Shown: piece after piece, positions 5,236-10,313 of the stretch
How positions within the stretch are numbered: position 1 is the first letter of the stretch
How the letters are laid out: each line of letters starts with the position of its first letter
DNA from: SIG440 sp045648175
GTDB lineage: Bacteria; Bacillota; Clostridia; Monoglobales; Monoglobaceae
NCBI GenBank assembly: GCA_045648175.1
Contig: JAZRNN010000074.1
Location: 1 to 10,313 of the forward strand
Reading direction: 5' to 3'
DNA length: 10,313 nucleotides
Translations under genes and position numbers: made by a program
The notes under the pieces: model-generated
The model's input: only the letters and a program-made list of their open reading frames with translations
Database searches by the model: none
Told to the model about the DNA's origin: nothing

Positions 5236-5351
5236 CTTTTTCACCCTTTCTGTATAACCCATCGGAAGGTTCATCGCCTGCCGAATTTTTTACCATATAA
5301 ATGTCGCGTTTTTTCACAACACAAATAAAGCCCCTTTTCAGAGGTAGGTAT

Positions 5352-5380
5352 ATATTATCACAATTTTCAACCCTTGTCAA
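5352..5380 (-). promoter_or_regulatory. Promoter of rpmG-secE-nusG-rplK-rplA
   Basis: TTGACA (5375-5380), 17 bases, then TAATAT (5352-5357) with TG at the extended -10 position. The predicted start near 5345 leaves a leader of about 110 bases before rpmG, in which I see no terminator or known riboswitch. No terminator or second strong promoter is obvious before rplA, so this promoter probably drives all five genes. It lies back to back with the start of the plus-strand membrane-protein gene. Confidence 0.78.
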
Positions 5381-5489
5381 TGGTTTTTTATAATTTTTTT
5401 GTTGTAAAAGAATATTTCGCCGGCACTCCACAATATATTGTAGAAACAGAGTTATATCTCCCACAATCTTTCGAAAGGACTGGGTTTTA

Positions 5490-6500
5490 ATGAAGAAAAT
5501 CATCAATATCTCAGCCGTGTTTATCGGTCTTGTTATTGGTGCAGGCTTTGCCTCAGGCAGAGAGATTTTTGAATATTTCAGCATCCCTTCTCAATCAGAT
5601 TTTACAGGAATTGTAGTTGCTACAATAAGTTTTGGAGCGATTTGTTATATCATAATGCAACTTGCCCAAGAACATCAATGTTCTGACTTTGACAGTATGC
5701 TCAAGGTGATTTCCGGACGGTTTGCTCCGTTTATCAGAATTTTTATGTTTGCTTATATGTTTTGCGGATTTTTTATAATGATGTCAGCTTGCGGTGTGTT
5801 GGCAGAAGAAACTTTTGGGGTTTCACCCCAATATGGAATATGTCTTCTTGCCTTTGTGTGTTTTTGTGTTTTTGCCTTTGATGTTAAGGGGCTGGTGGCT
5901 TTTAACGTTGTTTTAGTGCCGATCATGGTTGTTGGAATGCTTTATATTTGTCTTTCGTCACTGTTTCAACCTTTTCCTGCATTCGCATTATTATATAAAA
6001 TTAAAACTAACCCATTAATTTCCGCCCTTTGTTATGTCAGCTACAACACAATAACTGCAGGCGCAGTATTGGTTCCGTTATCTGCCACGTCAAGCAAAAA
6101 ACAACTGTTTGTTGCATCTGCAGTAAGCGCCGCCGTTCTTGGATTGCTGATTTTCATTTCATGGCTTACAATGAACGTCTTTTTTGACCATCTTTTGTTT
6201 TCTGAGATGCCTCTCTTAGAACTAGCCACCGATACCGAAGGTTTTGCCACCTATATATATACCATTGTACTGTTTATGGCGCTTTGCACCACCGCCGTAT
6301 CTCAAGGGTTTGGGCTTCTTTCAACATTCAGATTCTCAAAAGTCTCTCAGCGCATATTTTGTGCTGCTATACTTTGTCTGGCCGCAATTCCTTTCGCAGG
6401 CTTTGGTTTTTCCACTCTTGTATCCAAGTTATATTCCGCTTTTGGATATGCAGGGCTTTTATGGACATATGTCATAATTAAACGATACATTAAGCCGTGA
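5490..6500 (+). CDS. YkvI-like multi-pass membrane protein
   Basis: A 336-residue protein with about ten hydrophobic spans. It begins with a conserved motif in the first span, FIGLVIGAGFASGREIFEYF (12-31), and ends with a GFSTLVSKLY-AFGYAGLLW stretch. Both are hallmarks, from memory, of the YkvI family (COG3949), uncharacterised proteins distantly related to amino acid transporters of the APC/LeuT-fold superfamily. The unwound-helix-like GAGFASG fits substrate or ion binding. A transport role is inferred; the substrate is unknown. The ATG follows AAAGGA by about 11 bases. It is the only clear plus-strand gene, divergent from rpmG, and no convincing plus-strand promoter is seen in the 110-base gap. 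Its TGA stop lies inside the downstream hairpin. Confidence 0.85.
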   Translation: MKKIINISAVFIGLVIGAGFASGREIFEYFSIPSQSDFTGIVVATISFGAICYIIMQLAQEHQCSDFDSMLKVISGRFAPFIRIFMFAYMFCGFFIMMSACGVLAEETFGVSPQYGICLLAFVCFCVFAFDVKGLVAFNVVLVPIMVVGMLYICLSSLFQPFPAFALLYKIKTNPLISALCYVSYNTITAGAVLVPLSATSSKKQLFVASAVSAAVLGLLIFISWLTMNVFFDHLLFSEMPLLELATDTEGFATYIYTIVLFMALCTTAVSQGFGLLSTFRFSKVSQRIFCAAILCLAAIPFAGFGFSTLVSKLYSAFGYAGLLWTYVIIKRYIKP

Positions 6501-6522
6501 GGAGTCCACTCCTCACGGCTTA
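6491..6522. terminator. Hairpin between the convergent membrane-protein and HAD genes
   Basis: TAAGCCGTGAGGAGT (6491-6505) and ACTCCTCACGGCTTA (6508-6522) are perfectly complementary, leaving two bases between them, so about 14 pairs can form. It ends the plus-strand gene, whose stop codon (6498-6500) is within the left arm, and lies 14 bases past the stop of the minus-strand HAD gene. Neither side has a good T-tract, so it may block both directions as a strong stem rather than act as a standard terminator. Confidence 0.7.
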
Positions 6523-6536
6523 ATTGATATCCTTTG

Positions 6537-7193
6537 TTATTTATTCTTTGCAATCTCTGCAATATCCATAGGGTCAGAAATTATTATATCAGCACCTGCG
6601 TTGCGAAGTTCTTCTTGGTCACGGAAGCCCCAAAGAACGCCTATAGAATAGAGTCCTGCATTCTTAGCCGTTTCGATATCCGTTGCGGTATCTCCTATGT
6701 ATATACACTCGGCCCGGGCAACGCCAAAATCTTCTACTATCTCAAATACAGATTCAGGATCAGGCTTTAACGCCTTTCCTTCACGGGCACCAAGGCACAA
6801 GTCAATTAATCCATCTTCAAAGAGTTCATCTGCCACCTTTTTAGCGGTAACATCATCTTTGTTTGAAAGAATTGCCGTTTTGATTCCGGCATCCTTTAAC
6901 GCCTTAAGCATCGGAATAATTCCATCATATACACACGTTAGATACATAAAGTCATTATCATATTTATTCATATACCATTGGTGTATTTCATCTACATTGT
7001 CAACCTGTACATCACGGAACTCGAGCATCCTTTCAATCAAAACAAGTGAACCATTGCCCACCAACCTTTTATAATTTTCTGTAGGTATTGACTCAATTCC
7101 AAAATTTTCAAGGGTTGTGTTTCCAAAATATGAAATGGTATCAATTGTATTAACTAATGTACCATCCATATCAAAAATACAAAGTTTAACCAT
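6537..7193 (-). CDS. HAD-family phosphatase, phosphoglycolate phosphatase-like
   Basis: A 218-residue HAD hydrolase with all four catalytic motifs: I, DMDGTL with nucleophile D8 and acid D10; II, S110 in ILSN; III, K143 in KPDP; IV, GDTATD with D168 and D172 for magnesium. The helical cap sits between motif I and II (about 15-85), the C1 type seen in Gph and PpaX. The exact substrate (phosphoglycolate, pyrophosphate, a sugar phosphate) cannot be read from this sequence. The chosen start is the ATG at 7193-7191, six bases after GAGAGG. A frame extending to 7250 would add 19 residues reaching into the rplQ terminator. It follows rplQ past that terminator, so it depends on read-through or the weak promoter at 7210-7237. 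Confidence 0.9.
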   Translation of the reverse strand: MVKLCIFDMDGTLVNTIDTISYFGNTTLENFGIESIPTENYKRLVGNGSLVLIERMLEFRDVQVDNVDEIHQWYMNKYDNDFMYLTCVYDGIIPMLKALKDAGIKTAILSNKDDVTAKKVADELFEDGLIDLCLGAREGKALKPDPESVFEIVEDFGVARAECIYIGDTATDIETAKNAGLYSIGVLWGFRDQEELRNAGADIIISDPMDIAEIAKNK

Positions 7194-7209
7194 AAGGAAC
7201 CTCTCTATA

Positions 7210-7237
7210 ATTATACAGAATAAATGGCGGCTCATAA
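7210..7237 (-). promoter_or_regulatory. Possible promoter of the HAD phosphatase gene
   Basis: A perfect TATAAT (7210-7215) lies 16 bases after a poor -35 (TTATGA, 7232-7237) that overlaps the rplQ terminator loop. It would leave a leader of only about 10 bases, cutting close to the ribosome binding site. Read-through from rplQ is the alternative. Confidence 0.35.
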
Positions 7238-7249
7238 TAAGAGCCGCCA
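7218..7249 (-). terminator. Terminator of the alpha operon after rplQ
   Basis: TGGCGGCTC (7225-7233) pairs with GAGCCGCCA (7241-7249), a GC-rich 9-bp stem with a 7-base loop, followed on the minus strand by TTTATTCTG. It begins 15 bases past the rplQ stop. The T-tract is modest, so some read-through into the HAD gene is possible. Confidence 0.78.
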
Positions 7250-7264
7250 CTGTTTTGCAAATAT

Positions 7265-7606
7265 TTATACAAGCTCCAGAATTGAAATCTCAGCTGCGTC
7301 GCCGCGTCTGGGACCAACCTTCATAATTCTTGTATAACCACCGTTACGCTCAGCATATTTGGGAGCAATTTCTGCAAACAACTTTGTCACAACGTCTTCC
7401 TTTGTGATAAACGCAAGAGCCTGACGTCTTGTGTGAAGGGTGTTCTTTTTGCCGAGTGTAATCATTTTTTCTGCCAACTTCTGAACTTCCTTAGCTCTGG
7501 TAGTTGTTGTTTCAATTCTACCTGCTTCGAGGAAAGAAGTTGTCATACTTCTTAACATTGCTATTCTCTGATCAGTGGGTCTTCCCAACTTTCTCTGGTG
7601 TGCCAT
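7265..7606 (-). CDS. rplQ: 50S ribosomal protein L17
   Basis: This 113-residue large-subunit protein lies near the exit tunnel. The N-terminus MAHQRKLGRPTDQRIAMLRSM is diagnostic, followed by the TTRAKEVQKLAEKMITLGKK segment and the C-terminal GYTRIMKVGPRRGDAAEISILEL. The ATG at 7606-7604 follows GAGGTGATAGT. An upstream in-frame ATG at 7636 would add 10 residues outside the family and overlap the ribosome binding site. The length fits the short Firmicute form. It is the last gene of the alpha operon, after rpoA as usual. Confidence 0.98.
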   Translation of the reverse strand: MAHQRKLGRPTDQRIAMLRSMTTSFLEAGRIETTTTRAKEVQKLAEKMITLGKKNTLHTRRQALAFITKEDVVTKLFAEIAPKYAERNGGYTRIMKVGPRRGDAAEISILELV

Positions 7607-7660
7607 ACTATCACCTCTTTCAATAAAATGCTTCAACTAAAGGTGTAAACCTTCAGGAAA

Positions 7661-8611
7661 TTAATCTTCGTTTGTTGTAAGCGCGAGACCAAGGCTGTCA
7701 AGTTTTGCAATAACCTCTTCAAGTGACTTACGACCAAGGTTTCTCACCTTCATCATATCGTTTTCGCTACGGTTAGTCAAATCCTGAACTGTGTTGATTC
7801 CTGCGCGCTTCAAACAGTTGTAAGAACGCACTGAAAGATCAAGTTCTTCGATTGTTGTCTCTAAAACTTTTTCTTTCTTGCTTTCTTCCTTTTCAATCAT
7901 TATTTCTGCATTCTTTGCACTTTCAGATAAATCTATGAAAAGATTTAAATGCTCGTTGAGTATCTTCGCTCCCAAGCTAACTGCATCGGGGGGATTAATT
8001 GTTCCGTCAGTCCAAACCTCAAGCACAAGCTTGTCATAGTCTGTAATCTGACCAACTCTGGTGTTGTCAACAGTATAATTCACCTTCATAACAGGTGTAT
8101 AAATTGAATCCACCGGAATTACACCGATAACAGGCTGAAGAAGCTGTTTGTTTCTGTCAGCAGAAACATAGCCACGACCCTTGTCAATAACGATTTCCAT
8201 GAACAATTTTGCATCTTCATTGAGCTTTGCAATGTGCAAATCACCATTAATAATTTCAACATCTGAGTCACACTTGATATCACGAGCACAGATATCACCC
8301 GCGCCCTCGTGATTGATGTAAATTGTCTTAGGACCGTCTGAATGAAGCTTAATCGCCAGCTTCTTTATGTTGAGGATAATCTCCGTAACGTCTTCAGCAA
8401 CGCCGGGAATTGTGGAGAATTCGTGTAAAATTCCATCAATCTTAACAGAATTTACAGCCACACCCGGGAGAGATGACAGGAGAATTCTTCTGAGCGAATT
8501 ACCCAAAGTTGTGCCGTATCCTCTTTCTAAAGGTTCTACAACGAATTTGCCGTAGCTATTGTCATCTGATACGTGAACACATTCAACTCTTGGCTTTTCT
8601 ATTTCTATCAT
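7661..8611 (-). CDS. rpoA: DNA-directed RNA polymerase subunit alpha
   Basis: This 316-residue protein dimerises to nucleate RNA polymerase assembly, and its C-terminal domain contacts promoter UP elements and regulators. The N-terminal assembly domain (1 to about 230) has the family sequences FVVEPLERGYGTTLGNSLRRILLSS (23-47) and GVAEDVTEI. A linker rich in K and E (about 238-250) leads to the C-terminal domain (about 252-310) with LDLSVRSYNCLKRAGI and VRNLGRKSLEE, the helix-hairpin-helix DNA-binding surface. The ATG follows AGGAGG by seven bases. It is in the expected order before rplQ, but is separated from rpsD by a long spacer with hairpins. Confidence 0.98.
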   Translation of the reverse strand: MIEIEKPRVECVHVSDDNSYGKFVVEPLERGYGTTLGNSLRRILLSSLPGVAVNSVKIDGILHEFSTIPGVAEDVTEIILNIKKLAIKLHSDGPKTIYINHEGAGDICARDIKCDSDVEIINGDLHIAKLNEDAKLFMEIVIDKGRGYVSADRNKQLLQPVIGVIPVDSIYTPVMKVNYTVDNTRVGQITDYDKLVLEVWTDGTINPPDAVSLGAKILNEHLNLFIDLSESAKNAEIMIEKEESKKEKVLETTIEELDLSVRSYNCLKRAGINTVQDLTNRSENDMMKVRNLGRKSLEEVIAKLDSLGLALTTNED

Positions 8612-8780
8612 ATTTAGCCCTCCTACTCAATTTCTTTAACACAGGGATAACAGAAAATGCGTATCCCACAAGGTGAAACCTTGCTTCACTTTCCGAACAT
8701 ATTTTTTTGTAATGTCCATCAGGGCTGTGCAAATTTTATGAACCTGCCAAAAAAGACGGCAGTTGTTTGGATACAGCTTA
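8612..8780 (-). other. Structured 169-base spacer between rpsD and rpoA
   Basis: Neighbouring gaps in this operon are 24 to 43 bases; this one is 169. On the minus strand it holds a CTGCC/GGCAG hairpin (8762-8744), a pair of mutually exclusive hairpins sharing one core, GTGAA/TTCAC (8689-8673) versus CAAGG/CCTTG (8683-8669), and GGGATA/TATCCC (8667-8644) ahead of the rpoA ribosome binding site. No good promoter or T-tract terminator is seen. It may be a translational control or processing region for rpoA-rplQ. S4 feedback is conceivable, since S4 is encoded immediately before it, but nothing proves it. Confidence 0.45.
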
Positions 8781-9368
8781 TTATTTGCTGTAGAATTCGA
8801 CAATGAGATGCTCTTCTACGGGATAATCAATATCATCTCTTTGTGCAAGAGCAATAACTCTACCTTCCATTGTATCCTTGTTCATATCAAGCCACTTGGG
8901 AACAATAACATCCTGTCCCATCATAGTAGTGAACTTAACGCTGCTGCGACTCTTTTCACGAACTGAAATTACATCGCCGGGCTTTACCAAATAAGAAGGA
9001 ATATTCACCTTTTTACCATTAATCAAAAAGTGTGCATGAGATACAAGCTGTCTTGCTTCTCTTCTGGTGTTTGCCAAACCAAGACGGAAGATAACATTGT
9101 CGAAACGTGACTCCAGAATCTGGAGAAGCATTTCACCTGTAATGCCATCCTTCTTAGTTGCATCAAGATAGTATTTATGGAACTGCTTTTCGAGTACGCC
9201 ATAGATAAACTTCAGCTTCTGCTTTTCATTTAACTGCTGGCCGTATTCGGATTTCTTTCTTCCGGCTTTAAGCGGGTTTCTGTTTGAGCTCTTATGAACG
9301 CCCATAACACCCGGCTCGATTCCTAACGCCCTGCATTTTTTCAATACGGGCTGCATATTTTTAGCCAT
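8781..9368 (-). CDS. rpsD: 30S ribosomal protein S4
   Basis: This 195-residue protein binds 16S rRNA early and nucleates 30S assembly; in several bacteria it also represses ribosomal operons. The N-terminal region has a single cysteine (C12), so this is the zinc-free form. It starts MAKNMQPVLKKCRALGIEPG, the version typical of many Clostridia. The S4 RNA-binding domain (about 87-150) contains SRFDNVIFRLGLANTRREAR and QLVSHAHFLINGKKVNIPSY. The ATG follows AAAAGGAGG. It sits inside the alpha operon between rpsK and rpoA, as in most Clostridia and unlike B. subtilis, where rpsD is elsewhere. Confidence 0.98.
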   Translation of the reverse strand: MAKNMQPVLKKCRALGIEPGVMGVHKSSNRNPLKAGRKKSEYGQQLNEKQKLKFIYGVLEKQFHKYYLDATKKDGITGEMLLQILESRFDNVIFRLGLANTRREARQLVSHAHFLINGKKVNIPSYLVKPGDVISVREKSRSSVKFTTMMGQDVIVPKWLDMNKDTMEGRVIALAQRDDIDYPVEEHLIVEFYSK

Positions 9369-9402
9369 GCTTTTTACCTCCTTTTAACGCGTTCAAGAAT
9401 AA

Positions 9403-9801
9403 TTACACTCTTCTTCTCTTGGGGGGTCTACAACCGTTGTGAGGAATAGGTGTAACATCCTTAATCATATTAACTTCAAGTCCTGCAACCTGAAGAGCAC
9501 GAATAGCTGCTTCTCTGCCGCTGCCGGGACCTTTTACGTATACTTCTACATATTTAAGACCGTGTTCCATTGCTGCTTTTGCAGCTGTTTCTGCTGCCAT
9601 CTGTGCAGCAAAAGGAGTGCTCTTCTTTGAACCTCTGAAACCGAGGCCGCCTGCACTTGCCCATGAAATAGCATTACCTGCAAGGTCTGTAATTGTTACT
9701 AAAGTATTGTTAAATGTACTTCTTATATGAGCTGCGCCTTTTTCAATATTTTTACGTTCGCGCTTTTTGCCTGTTCTTCTTCTTGTGGCAACTTTTGCCA
9801 T
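9403..9801 (-). CDS. rpsK: 30S ribosomal protein S11
   Basis: This 132-residue platform protein of the small subunit lies near the mRNA exit and the E site. It has the arginine/lysine-rich start TRRRTGKKRERKN, the IRSTFNNTLVTITD segment, the GSKKSTPFAAQMAAE region and the highly conserved C-terminus TPIPHNGCRPPKRRRV. The length is standard. The ATG follows GGAGGG. It lies 43 bases after rpsM and 34 before rpsD, consistent with one transcript. Confidence 0.98.
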   Translation of the reverse strand: MAKVATRRRTGKKRERKNIEKGAAHIRSTFNNTLVTITDLAGNAISWASAGGLGFRGSKKSTPFAAQMAAETAAKAAMEHGLKYVEVYVKGPGSGREAAIRALQVAGLEVNMIKDVTPIPHNGCRPPKRRRV

Positions 9802-9844
9802 AGCAAAATCCCTCCTTCGTTAAGTTATAACCGCTTAACACTAA

Positions 9845-10213
9845 TTATTTCTTCTTGTTTGCGATTGTGTGCTTAGGACCCTTACGAGTTCTTGCATTGT
9901 TCTTTGTGTTCTGTCCACGTACAGGAAGACCTTTTCTATGTCTGATACCGCGGTAGCAGCCGATTTCCTGCAAACGCTTGATGTTAAGAGCAACTTCTCT
10001 GTGCAAGTCACCTTCTACTGTATATTCAGCGTCGATGATGTCTCTGAGCTTTGCTACTTCGTCCTCTGTCAAATCTTTGACTCTTGTATCAGGATTTATT
10101 CCTGCTTTTTCCAAAATTTTGTTTGAGCTTGTTCTACCTATGCCATATACATAAGTCAAACCGATTTCAACTCGTTTTTCTCTTGGTAAGTCAACACCTG
10201 CTATTCTTGCCAT
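9845..10213 (-). CDS. rpsM: 30S ribosomal protein S13
   Basis: This 122-residue head protein of the small subunit contacts the P-site tRNA and the L5 bridge. The N-terminus MARIAGVDLPREKRVEIGLTY and YGIGRTSSNKIL are diagnostic, with a helix-two-turn-helix core. The basic tail carries GIRHRKGLPVRGQNTKNNARTRKG, ending in KKK, which reaches the decoding region. The ATG follows GGAGGTG by 9 bases. It is the first alpha-operon gene visible. In the 100 bases upstream there is no trace of rpmJ (L36), which normally precedes it. Confidence 0.98.
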   Translation of the reverse strand: MARIAGVDLPREKRVEIGLTYVYGIGRTSSNKILEKAGINPDTRVKDLTEDEVAKLRDIIDAEYTVEGDLHREVALNIKRLQEIGCYRGIRHRKGLPVRGQNTKNNARTRKGPKHTIANKKK

Positions 10214-10259
10214 TTGAAATATTCACCTCCGTAATTTGTGGTTAACATGCTTTTTATTA

Positions 10260-10287
10260 ATTATAAGGTTTAATTTGTCTCATTCAA
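10260..10287 (-). promoter_or_regulatory. Probable promoter ahead of rpsM
   Basis: TTGAAT (10282-10287), a 16-base spacer, then a perfect TATAAT (10260-10265). The start near 10253 gives a leader of about 40 bases before rpsM. This would make the alpha operon a separate unit. Its upstream neighbour lies outside the window, so read-through from there cannot be judged. Confidence 0.6.
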
Positions 10288-10313
10288 TCACAATTGCGTA
10301 GCAAGGCACAAAC

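Noticed and set aside
5198..5584. Minus-strand 128-codon frame across the rpmG leader
   Set aside because: It begins inside the plus-strand membrane-protein gene, crosses the rpmG promoter and overlaps L33 in another frame; no ribosome binding site.
1..10313. CRISPR arrays, insertion sequences, phage genes, attachment sites and defence systems
   Set aside because: No regularly spaced repeats, transposase, integrase or known defence domain is seen; the genes are core functions apart from a few accessory ones.

Overview
The window looks like the chromosome of a low-GC Firmicute of class Clostridia, most likely from the Oscillospirales side. This is inference from the AT-rich sequence, strong GGAGG ribosome binding sites, rpsD placed inside the alpha operon, the zinc-free S4 type, and a small 95-residue protein that resembles clostridial hypotheticals from memory. 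No species is assigned. Almost everything is on the minus strand, so transcription runs from high to low coordinates. The window joins two ribosomal-protein clusters separated by a two-gene insert.

In transcription order: (1) 10287-7218 is the end of the alpha operon, rpsM-rpsK-rpsD-rpoA-rplQ, with a sigma-A-like promoter just ahead of rpsM, a 169-base structured spacer between rpsD and rpoA, and a terminator after rplQ. (2) A HAD-family phosphatase (minus) faces a YkvI-type membrane protein (plus). They converge on a perfect hairpin at 6491-6522. (3) 5380-2974 is rpmG-secE-nusG-rplK-rplA, covering translation, the translocon subunit SecE and the elongation factor NusG, behind a consensus-like promoter. 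Both the rplK and rplA leaders carry a GUGGGAG...CCAC fold that looks like the 23S rRNA site bound by protein L1. (4) 2958-1741 is rplJ-rplL, with its own promoter, a classical L10 leader with an attenuator hairpin, and a strong final terminator. rpoB and rpoC do not follow.

(5) From 1700 to about 1160 there is a complete transcription unit (strong promoter, about 505 transcribed bases, strong terminator) with no convincing reading frame and many local hairpins. It is the best candidate here for an undescribed structured RNA. (6) 1098-584 holds a promoter, the 95-residue unknown protein, a hairpin, tRNA-Arg(CCG) with encoded CCA, and a terminator. (7) 276-1 holds a perfect consensus promoter and the start of a secreted protein, whose mature part resembles an adhesion or cohesin-like beta-sandwich and which is cut off by the window edge.

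Functionally the window is mostly core gene expression: ribosomal proteins L33, L11, L1, L10, L7/L12, S13, S11, S4 and L17, RNA polymerase alpha, NusG and SecE. Visible regulation is by RNA leaders on the L1 and L10 operons.
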